From assembly GCA_017861475.1 (NCBI GenBank), contig JAGFXV010000111.1:1-7659 (forward strand): a DNA stretch of 7,659 bases, in the 5' to 3' direction. The notes beneath the pieces were generated by a model. It was not told the DNA's origin and did not search any database. It saw only the letters and a program-made list of their open reading frames with translations. The stretch's first letter is position 1; every line of letters starts with the position of its first letter. The stretch is from Bacillota bacterium (GTDB lineage Bacteria; Bacillota; Syntrophomonadia; Syntrophomonadales; Syntrophomonadaceae). Shown piece after piece: positions 1 to 5,858 of the stretch. The translations under genes and the position numbers were made by a program.

Positions 1-1
1 A

Positions 2-625
2 AATGATCGGCAAGCAAAATCGTTACGAGAAGAATTGAAAAAAGACAAGACTTTTTTACTGAATCTGATGTCGTCACCCGGTTCGGGCAAAACAACAACG
101 GTAGTAAGAACCATCGAGGCTTTGAAAAATGAAATGAAGATCGGCGTATTGGAAGCAGACATTGACTCGGATGTTGACGCCCGTACGGTTTCACAGACAG
201 GGGCCAAAGTGATCCAGCTGCATACCGGAGGGATGTGCCATCTCGATGCAGCTATGACCCGACAAGGTTTGAAGGGATTGGGAACAGAAGAGCTTGATTT
301 TGTCATCCTGGAGAATATAGGCAATCTGGTATGCCCGGCTGATTTTGATACCGGTTCATCGAAAAATGCCATGATTTTAAGTGTACCGGAAGGCGACGAC
401 AAGCCTCTGAAATATCCTTTAATGTTTTCGATTGTTGATGTTTTGCTGATTAACAAAATAGATACGATCAGTTTATTTGATTTTGATTTTGCAGCAGTAA
501 AAGAACGGGTTACAATATTGAACCCCAATATCAAAGTGATTCCCATCTCCGCAAAAACCGGCGAGGGAATTGAGGAGTGGGCCGATTGGCTGCGTACCGA
601 AATAAAAACATGGCAGGACAAGTAG
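2..625 (+). CDS. hypB: Hydrogenase/urease nickel incorporation GTPase HypB (5' partial)
   Basis: HypB is a cytosolic SIMIBI-class GTPase that, with HypA, loads nickel into the active site of [NiFe] hydrogenases and sometimes other nickel enzymes. The reading frame is open to the left edge, so the true start lies outside the window. A TTG at 35 is only an internal Leu codon, because the residues before it (NDRQAKSLREE) continue typical HypB sequence. Visible motifs are the P-loop SPGSGKT (74-94), the metal-site pair Cys-His in TGGMCHLDA (Cys codon 236-238), a second Cys in NLVCPADFD exactly 32 residues later (the spacing of E. coli Cys166/Cys198), the EGDDKPLKYPLMF block, the NKID base-recognition motif and SAKTGEG near the C-terminus. 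An N-terminal nickel-binding Cys motif or His-rich stretch, if present, is off-window. It is followed after 36 nt by the iron-sulfur flavoprotein, probably in one operon. Identity is very sure. Confidence 0.96.
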   Translation, partial: NDRQAKSLREELKKDKTFLLNLMSSPGSGKTTTVVRTIEALKNEMKIGVLEADIDSDVDARTVSQTGAKVIQLHTGGMCHLDAAMTRQGLKGLGTEELDFVILENIGNLVCPADFDTGSSKNAMILSVPEGDDKPLKYPLMFSIVDVLLINKIDTISLFDFDFAAVKERVTILNPNIKVIPISAKTGEGIEEWADWLRTEIKTWQDK

Positions 626-646
626 CACAATCATAATACTAAATTC

Positions 647-653
647 GGGAGGG
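647..653 (+). promoter_or_regulatory. Shine-Dalgarno for the GTG-started oxidoreductase
   Basis: GGGAGGG lies 8 nt before the GTG at 662. The hypB stop codon (623-625) is in the same frame and there is no ATG between it and 662, so this site decides the GTG start. Confidence 0.8.
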
Positions 654-661
654 TTTACATA

Positions 662-3319
662 GTGACAAAAGAAAAAGTACTGGATCTGGCCAATAAAATC
701 AGTATGACAAAACGCGGTGAAGCCAACGAAGTAAAAGCAGACGGGCCTGAGTACATCATTCTGGATCCGCTGGTTACGGATGAAATGGCCGAAGTAGCAC
801 TTTATCTGGAGCATGGAAAACCTCAGAACGCTGCCATGGTTGCAGCTAAGTGCGGCAAACCGGTTGAAGAAGTAGAAACAATCCTGTCCCGGATGGCTCA
901 GGATGGCACCTGTATCAGCAATCATGTTAACGGTGTTGACTATTATAGTCTGATCATCTGGGTACCGGGCGTGATGGAGCTCATGGTGCTGAACCGTGAA
1001 AACATCATGAAATATCCGCAAATCACCAAGGCCTTTATGGATCATGCCCGGGAAGATGCTGCCAAGGTAGCTGGGAATATTCCCCCGGGGCTGGGCATCA
1101 TGCGGGTCATTCCGGTCCTAAGTGCGATCGACGGTGAAACTAGAAGAGCCTCTTATGAAGAGGTATGTAAATATATCGAAGAAAATGAGCTTTTTGCGGT
1201 GGGTGATTGTCAATGCCGCGTTGCCGCCCGTCAGCACGGACAAGGATGCGGACATACAGCTGAAGATATATGTCTTGTATTTGGCCCGCTGGCCGATTAT
1301 GAAATTCGTACAGGAAGATCCAAACGGATCACCAAGGAAGAAGCTTATGCTGTGATCGATAAGGCGGAAAGAGAAGGCTTGATCCATCAGATACCCAATT
1401 TGATGGGCCCGGGGAAAACCACCACCATATGCAATTGCTGCGGATGCTCCTGTCTTTCCTTAATCAATTCCAACCTTTATCGCAACTCTGACCGGATCCG
1501 CTCCAACTATGTTTCAGAAGTTGATCAGGATAAATGTGTAGCTTGCGGCCAATGTGTGGAATACTGTCAGGTCAATGCATTAACACTGGGCCAGAATTTG
1601 TGCTCCAGGAATGCTGCCGCTCCGATGGTAAAAGAAACGCCCTATGATACCGAGTGGGGACCGGACAAATGGAATTTTGATTATCAGCACCGCATGGTTG
1701 TCACTGAAGAAGGAACCAGTCCGTGTAAAACGGAATGCCCGGCTCACATTGCCATTCAGGGATATATCAAAATGGCTTCCCAGGGAAGATATAAGGAAGC
1801 GCTGGAACTGATCAAAAAAGATAATCCCTTCCCGGCTATCTGCGGAAGCATTTGCCCAAGAAAATGTGAATCTGCATGTACGAGAGCAGATGTGGATGAT
1901 CCCATTGCCATCGATGAGATAAAGAAATTCATTGCTGAACAGGATTTAAAATCTGATCATCGTTTCGTGCCGGAAAAGAAAGCAGCCAGACTGGAAAAAA
2001 TCGCGATCGTCGGTTCCGGACCGGCAGGACTTTCCTGTGCATATTTCCTGGCGGTGGAAGGATATCAGGTAACCGTGTTTGAAAAACAACCCGCACTCGG
2101 CGGTATGCTAACCCTGGGAATCCCCTCCTTCAGACTGGAAAGAGAAATCATCAAATCCGAAATCGATATTCTGAAAGAACTGGGCGTCGAGTTTCAGACC
2201 GGTATTGAGATCGGCAAAGATATGACCATGCACGAACTGCGCCGGACCGGCGGATATAAAGCCATTTATCTGGCAATTGGCGCGCAGGCCAGCAGAAAAC
2301 TGGGACTGGAAGGCGAAGATGCTGAAGGTGTAATGGCAGGGGTGGATTTCCTGCGCAAGGTAAACCTCGGTGAAGATATGAAACTGGAAGGACAGACGAT
2401 TGTCATTGGCGGCGGAAATGTTGCCATCGACGTTGCCCGGTCGGCGGTTCGCATCGGTGCTGTACCAGTCGAAATGTTCTGTTTGGAAACCCGCCAAACA
2501 ATGCCGGCCCGTGAGGAAGAAATCGCAGAAGCCGAAGCTGAAGGAATCACCGTAAATAACTCCTGGGGACCGAAAAGGATTTTCGTGGAAAATGGACATG
2601 TAGTGGGTTTGGAATTTAAAAAATGTATTTCGGTCTTTGATGCAAATGGAAAGTTTAATCCCGTCCTTGACGAAAACGAAACTATGACGGTAAAGGCGAA
2701 CAACGTTTTAATTTCGGTAGGACAGGCAATGGATTGGGGACTGCTTTATAAAGGCTCGGAAATGGAATTTAATCCGAACGGAACCGTAAAGGTAGAAGAT
2801 CTAAGTTATCAAACCGGTGATGCGGACGTATTTGCCGGCGGAGATGTGGTAACCGGTCCGAAGTTTGCTATTGATGCCATTGCCATGGGCAAACAAGGTG
2901 CCATCTCGATTCATCGCTACATTCATGGAGACAATCTGACTCTTGGCCGTGAGCGGGATTATCATGCACTCGATAAAGAAAACGTGATTCTTGATGGCTA
3001 TGATCGTATGCCCAGACAAAGAACAGCTCATATAGATGCCAACAAATCAAAAGAAACCTTCAAGGATTTACGGGTCACCTTTACAGAAGAACAGATCAAG
3101 AAAGAGACAGAACGTTGCCTGGGCTGCGGCGCAGTAGTTGTGGATGACTATCAGTGTGTCGGCTGCGGAATATGTACGACCAAATGTAAATTTGACGCCA
3201 TCAAACTGGTAAGAAAATACGATCATTCATCTGTTCGACCCAAGGAAATCGGACCAACCATTATGAAATACATGAGGGAACGTTATCAGCGAATTGCGGA
3301 GAAAAATGCAGGAAAATAA
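662..3319 (+). CDS. Multi-[4Fe-4S] FAD/NAD(P)-dependent oxidoreductase (GltD-like) with N-terminal winged-helix/Cys-rich module
   Basis: 885 residues, GTG start. In order: a helical region that looks like a winged helix (about 39-96); a Cys-rich module with CQCR (C183, C185), C196, C204 and a CNCCGCSC cluster (257-264); a ferredoxin-type CxxCxxCxxxC (C292-C302); the Fe-S domain of glutamate synthase small subunit/dihydropyrimidine dehydrogenase (C355, C359, then C394, C398, C402, C406); an FAD Rossmann motif GSGPAG (451-456); an NAD(P) motif IGGGNVAIDVAR (582-593); the closing FAD motif VFAGGD (723-728); and a C-terminal CxxC (819/822) plus CxxCxxCxxxC (832-842). It should therefore pass electrons between NAD(P)H, FAD and several clusters to an unknown partner, in the cytosol (no signal or membrane segment). 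It is not a simple GltD: no large glutamate synthase subunit is present, and it is nearly twice GltD length. It sits between hypB and hypA, suggesting a link to a nickel enzyme. Fold assignments are confident; substrate and partner are unknown. Confidence 0.88.
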   Translation: MTKEKVLDLANKISMTKRGEANEVKADGPEYIILDPLVTDEMAEVALYLEHGKPQNAAMVAAKCGKPVEEVETILSRMAQDGTCISNHVNGVDYYSLIIWVPGVMELMVLNRENIMKYPQITKAFMDHAREDAAKVAGNIPPGLGIMRVIPVLSAIDGETRRASYEEVCKYIEENELFAVGDCQCRVAARQHGQGCGHTAEDICLVFGPLADYEIRTGRSKRITKEEAYAVIDKAEREGLIHQIPNLMGPGKTTTICNCCGCSCLSLINSNLYRNSDRIRSNYVSEVDQDKCVACGQCVEYCQVNALTLGQNLCSRNAAAPMVKETPYDTEWGPDKWNFDYQHRMVVTEEGTSPCKTECPAHIAIQGYIKMASQGRYKEALELIKKDNPFPAICGSICPRKCESACTRADVDDPIAIDEIKKFIAEQDLKSDHRFVPEKKAARLEKIAIVGSGPAGLSCAYFLAVEGYQVTVFEKQPALGGMLTLGIPSFRLEREIIKSEIDILKELGVEFQTGIEIGKDMTMHELRRTGGYKAIYLAIGAQASRKLGLEGEDAEGVMAGVDFLRKVNLGEDMKLEGQTIVIGGGNVAIDVARSAVRIGAVPVEMFCLETRQTMPAREEEIAEAEAEGITVNNSWGPKRIFVENGHVVGLEFKKCISVFDANGKFNPVLDENETMTVKANNVLISVGQAMDWGLLYKGSEMEFNPNGTVKVEDLSYQTGDADVFAGGDVVTGPKFAIDAIAMGKQGAISIHRYIHGDNLTLGRERDYHALDKENVILDGYDRMPRQRTAHIDANKSKETFKDLRVTFTEEQIKKETERCLGCGAVVVDDYQCVGCGICTTKCKFDAIKLVRKYDHSSVRPKEIGPTIMKYMRERYQRIAEKNAGK

Positions 3320-3344
3320 TCAATACAACATATTTATTAAAATT

Positions 3345-3350
3345 GAGGTG
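3345..3350 (+). promoter_or_regulatory. Shine-Dalgarno fixing the TTG start of hypA
   Basis: GAGGTG stands 7 nt before TTG 3358. An in-frame TGA at 3349-3351 excludes any upstream start, and only the TTG yields the obligatory Met-His-Glu N-terminus of HypA. Confidence 0.85.
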
Positions 3351-3357
3351 AGATCGC

Positions 3358-3699
3358 TTGCATGAACTAGGAGTCGTTATTGAAGTTGTTCATTCAGTTG
3401 AATATTTTGCCAAAGAAAACGGATTAACCAAGATTGATACCTTGGTTCTGCAAATCGGTGAACTTTCCTCAATGGTTCCGCAATATATTGAAGCTTGTTA
3501 TCCTGCGGCAACGGATGGAACGTTGCTGCAGGATACGAAATTAAAGATTGAAATTTTGCCGGGCAATGCGATCTGCCAAAAGTGTACGCAAGTGTTTAAT
3601 CTTATTGAAAATCATGGCAAATGCCCAACCTGCGCAAGCGAAGAATGGGAATTGCTGTGCGGCAAAGAGTTTATCATCAAAGAAGTCATTGCCTGTTAG
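3358..3699 (+). CDS. hypA: Hydrogenase nickel incorporation protein HypA
   Basis: 113 residues, the usual HypA length. HypA is a small cytosolic metallochaperone that receives nickel, docks with HypB and delivers nickel to the hydrogenase large subunit; homologues can also serve urease. The N-terminal MHEL supplies the nickel ligand His2 with Glu3. The zinc-finger domain has two CxxC pairs, C73/C76 and C89/C92, separated by 12 residues, as in the family. The segment IDTLVLQIGELSSMVPQYIEACYPAA corresponds to the conserved core of family members. Translation starts at TTG. It follows the oxidoreductase by 38 nt and is very probably the last gene of the hypB-oxidoreductase-hypA transcript. The order differs from a standard hypABCDEF operon, and hypC, D, E and F are not in the window. 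I see no convincing hairpin terminator immediately downstream. Confidence 0.96.
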   Translation: MHELGVVIEVVHSVEYFAKENGLTKIDTLVLQIGELSSMVPQYIEACYPAATDGTLLQDTKLKIEILPGNAICQKCTQVFNLIENHGKCPTCASEEWELLCGKEFIIKEVIAC

Positions 3700-3782
3700 G
3701 AAAACTAGGGGAGCCCACCGGAAGATTCCAGCGCGCTCCATTGTTCAAGTTCTTTAGTTTTGCTTTGTTACGTTATGAACGT

Positions 3783-3808
3783 CCCGGTGTAACGCCCGGT
3801 GTAACGCC
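3783..3808 (+). repeat. 12-bp tandem direct repeat, two copies plus 2 nt
   Basis: The unit CGGTGTAACGCC occurs at 3785-3796 and again at 3797-3808 without mismatch, and the preceding CC extends the 12-nt periodicity to 26 nt. It lies in noncoding sequence between hypA and the 218-aa gene. It could be replication slippage or paired binding sites; nothing in the sequence decides. Confidence 0.85.
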
Positions 3809-3890
3809 TTGGGCAGCAATAAAGAAGCTATTAAAAAAGAATTTAAACAGTTCAGCATATTTTGCAATGAATCGGGATTTGATTTGGAGT

Positions 3891-3896
3891 TATAAT
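3891..3896 (+). promoter_or_regulatory. Candidate -10 element for the 218-aa gene
   Basis: A perfect TATAAT lies about 70 nt before the ATG at 3967. No good -35 box is at 16-18 nt: TTGCAA at 3862-3867 is 23 nt away, which is too far. A promoter here is plausible but weak evidence only. Confidence 0.35.
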
Positions 3897-3966
3897 CATA
3901 TGAAGATAGCCAACATTTTATACGGGGCAAATCTTATCAATGACGATGATGGAGGATGTCATAATT

Positions 3967-4623
3967 ATGAACCTGATCAAGCTCAGAGATGCAGAAGCGA
4001 AATTCCTGGCACAATATCCCGGAGGATTCTCCGACCCGGAGATGCTCGAAATTGCCAAAAAACATAAACCTGAAAAAATGAACAAACTGACGCAGGAGAG
4101 TCTGGCTCCGAAAAAATTTAAAGATCCCGACCAAATCATTGCGTCCATGGTCAAAATCGTCAGCCAGTCCTCAATGGTTTCCGTATTTGAAAAACCCCGC
4201 TTCAGAGATTTGGCCCAATCCCTGTACTCCGATGAAAAAGAGCGGCTGGTCCTGGGGTTAAAAGAAATGCTGCACGGCAATCAGGGATTTGGCTTTGAAC
4301 TGATGTGTGATCTTTTAGGTGAATATAAGCTGGCCAAATGGACCTTGCTGACCATATGCCTCTTATATTACCGGCCGGAGACAGAAGTTTTTATCAAGCC
4401 CACCACCACCAAATGGATCATCCAGCACTATGAGCTGGAAGGACTGCAATACAGCCCCCGGCCGACATATGAATTCTACCGGGGCTACCGGGATCAAATC
4501 AACCATATGAAAGCCCAGTTGGGTCCTTCACTACAGGTAAACAATGCAGCTTTCACGGCCTTTCTATATTTTACTTATGCAGATGACCAAGGGATTTTCC
4601 CCAATGGCTTGCCGCGGAAATAA
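3967..4623 (+). CDS. Conserved-looking uncharacterised protein, 218 aa
   Basis: I do not recognise a named family and assign no function. The protein is soluble-looking, with no signal peptide; its most hydrophobic stretch (KWTLLTICLLYY, mid-protein) is short and flanked by charged helices. It opens MNLIKLRDAEAKFLAQYPGGF, is mostly helical with many Lys and Glu residues in the first half, and has an aromatic-rich second half (IIQHYELEGLQYSP, YEFYRGYRDQINHMK) that looks like a conserved core. The start at 3967 is preferred over an ATG at 3940 in the same frame because GGAGG at 3951-3955 lies 11 nt ahead of it. Codon use and GC match the neighbours, so nothing suggests recent transfer. It is apparently monocistronic and ends convergently with the ADP-ribosylglycohydrolase, with stops only 23 nt apart. 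Confidence 0.85.
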   Translation: MNLIKLRDAEAKFLAQYPGGFSDPEMLEIAKKHKPEKMNKLTQESLAPKKFKDPDQIIASMVKIVSQSSMVSVFEKPRFRDLAQSLYSDEKERLVLGLKEMLHGNQGFGFELMCDLLGEYKLAKWTLLTICLLYYRPETEVFIKPTTTKWIIQHYELEGLQYSPRPTYEFYRGYRDQINHMKAQLGPSLQVNNAAFTAFLYFTYADDQGIFPNGLPRK

Positions 4624-4646
4624 AACAGGAAAGATCTTTAGCTTTG

Positions 4647-5594
4647 TCACTTGTTTTGAAGTACCCGTTCTGCAAATCGGTTCGTTAGGCTGAGAATTTT
4701 TTCATATTTCAATAGTGTGTTCAGCCAATGAGCGGGGATGTTGGAAAATCCATAATAAACGCCCGCCATACTGCCGGTGATTGCGCCCACTGTATCGGTA
4801 TCCCAACCTAAGTTTACTGCTTTCAGCACTGCGTCTTCAAACGATGATGTGGTAAGAAAGCTCCAGAGAGCAGCTTCCAGGGATTCAACCACATAGCCCC
4901 CGGATTTTATTTCACTCTCAGGAAGGTTGGGAAGTTCGCCGCTAGTAATTCGTTTGAAAAAGCTTAACTGCTTACCTAATTTCGAGTCTGCAAATATAAC
5001 TTGAGATTTCATAATCATAGTATCAAAGGCTTTTTGGGGACTGCTCCCGGATAGTAATTCCTTTACAAACAGCGAATACAAACAACACGCCAGTTGACTA
5101 CGCGGATGCCCGTGCGTTATCCTGGAAACTTCACAAATCCTTTGCATCATGATTTTATCGGTTTCATGGGCAAAGAATATGGCTGCCGGGAGAATTCGCA
5201 TCAGGCTTCCATTGCCATTACTCTCTGCATTGGTGGGACCCGCATTAAAGGGGGCAACCCCGAAGATCAATCTCTTCATAGCTATGGTTGTAGTGGCACC
5301 TATATCAAAGGACTTACCCGACGGGGTCATGTAGCCGTCACGATACCATTTAACAAATCGCCGGGCAATATCCGGAGGATTGTACCCTACCTTATACAGA
5401 CTTTCAGCCAGGCATAACGTTAGGGAACTATCATCAGACCACGCCCCCGGTTCAAGACCGTATACGCCTCCCCCCGTCATATCCGTAACCGGGTTTTTCC
5501 TTATTTCTGCTTTCGTCATGAACTGGACCGGCAATCCCAAAGCATCACCGATTACAACTCCCATGACTCCACCTGTTATTGCCTCTTGTTTCAA
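4647..5594 (-). CDS. ADP-ribosylglycohydrolase family protein (DraG/ARH-like)
   Basis: 315 residues, within the usual range for single-domain family members. These Mg/Mn-dependent enzymes remove ADP-ribose from proteins or nucleic acids, or cleave related ADP-ribosyl compounds; DraG reverses nitrogenase reductase inactivation and ARH3 acts on Ser-ADP-ribose. Visible motifs are GDALG (16-20), the first metal site SDDSS (D54, D55; usual form TDDT), GNGSLMR (127-133), THGHP (160-164), VVESLEAALW (235-244) and the second metal site GWDTDTVGAITGSMAG (D265, D267). All expected metal ligands are present, so it should be active. It starts at TTG (5594-5592); an upstream in-frame stop leaves no other start, and using Met11 instead would cut the first helix. 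It is transcribed alone, divergent from dbpA. No ADP-ribosyltransferase or nitrogenase gene is in the window, so its substrate is unknown and the name draG is not justified. Confidence 0.92.
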   Translation of the reverse strand: MKQEAITGGVMGVVIGDALGLPVQFMTKAEIRKNPVTDMTGGGVYGLEPGAWSDDSSLTLCLAESLYKVGYNPPDIARRFVKWYRDGYMTPSGKSFDIGATTTIAMKRLIFGVAPFNAGPTNAESNGNGSLMRILPAAIFFAHETDKIMMQRICEVSRITHGHPRSQLACCLYSLFVKELLSGSSPQKAFDTMIMKSQVIFADSKLGKQLSFFKRITSGELPNLPESEIKSGGYVVESLEAALWSFLTTSSFEDAVLKAVNLGWDTDTVGAITGSMAGVYYGFSNIPAHWLNTLLKYEKILSLTNRFAERVLQNK

Positions 5595-5602
5595 ATGTAA
5601 AA

Positions 5603-5610
5603 CTCCCTTT
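5603..5610 (-). promoter_or_regulatory. Shine-Dalgarno for the TTG-started ADP-ribosylglycohydrolase
   Basis: On the minus strand AAAGGGAG lies 8 nt before the TTG at 5594. An in-frame TAA at 5612-5610 excludes starts farther upstream, so the site confirms the TTG start. Confidence 0.8.
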
Positions 5611-5772
5611 TATTACTATGAGTTCCCAGCACTGCTCTCCCCTTCCTCATCATACTATAATTATGGGATTGTGAGGCATTGCTTTAGTTAGCTTCAATTT
5701 AATTCGTGAACATTATGCAAATTATTATTGCTATTCCCATTCCCGTTTGTCAATGTGAAATAATGAATGACA

Positions 5773-5815
5773 GGAATACCGTCACCATATGGATTTTGAA
5801 AATATGTGCGATAAT
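5773..5815 (+). promoter_or_regulatory. Candidate extended -10 promoter of dbpA
   Basis: TGCGATAAT at 5807-5815 matches an extended -10 (TGnTATAAT, one mismatch). It stands 43 nt before the ATG at 5859. No clear -35 box is at the expected distance, which extended -10 promoters tolerate. The inverted repeat ending at 5778 abuts this region. Assigned by eye only. Confidence 0.4.
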
Positions 5816-5858
5816 GTATGAAGTATCGTAAATGCATTGGATATGGAGTTTTTCAGTA

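Larger units (their letters stand above)
3700..3966 (+). other. Intergenic spacer between hypA and the 218-aa gene
   Basis: 267 nt without a credible gene. It contains the 12-bp tandem duplication at 3783-3808, a perfect TATAAT at 3891-3896 and a GGAGG at 3951-3955. A frame stays open across it from inside hypA, but its composition is not protein-like and it runs on into the next gene out of frame, so I do not call it. No tRNA, strong terminator or transposon end is visible. Confidence 0.6.

Noticed and set aside
35..37. TTG as the start of hypB
   Set aside because: The frame is open to the window edge and the upstream residues fit HypB, so the gene is truncated rather than beginning here.
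473..1045. 190-codon minus-strand ORF across the hypB/oxidoreductase junction
   Set aside because: It is antisense to two certain genes and its composition (His/Phe/Cys-rich) is that of a shadow frame.
2108..2703. Two long minus-strand ORFs inside the oxidoreductase gene
   Set aside because: They are antisense shadows of a strongly conserved FAD/NAD(P) coding region, with no ribosome-binding sites or recognisable domains.
3621..4067. 148-codon plus-strand ORF spanning the hypA end, the spacer and the start of the next gene
   Set aside because: It overlaps two well-supported genes in other frames, has no ribosome-binding site at its start, and its spacer part looks like translated noncoding DNA including the tandem repeat (PGVTPGVTP).
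4622..4657. Possible bidirectional terminator between the convergent stops (AAAACA pairing with TGTTTT, inner AAAG/CTTT)
   Set aside because: The stem is only 6 A-T-rich pairs plus 4, with unequal internal loops and no GC core, and it overlaps the end of the hydrolase gene. It is too weak to call.
5656..5661. Perfect plus-strand TATAAT in the divergent region
   Set aside because: No -35 box at a proper distance, about 200 nt from dbpA, and it is part of an AT-rich palindrome. A better candidate lies at 5807-5815.
5832..5834. Earlier ATG of dbpA
   Set aside because: No Shine-Dalgarno precedes it and the extra nine residues are not typical of DbpA. ATG 5859 has GGAG 10 nt upstream.
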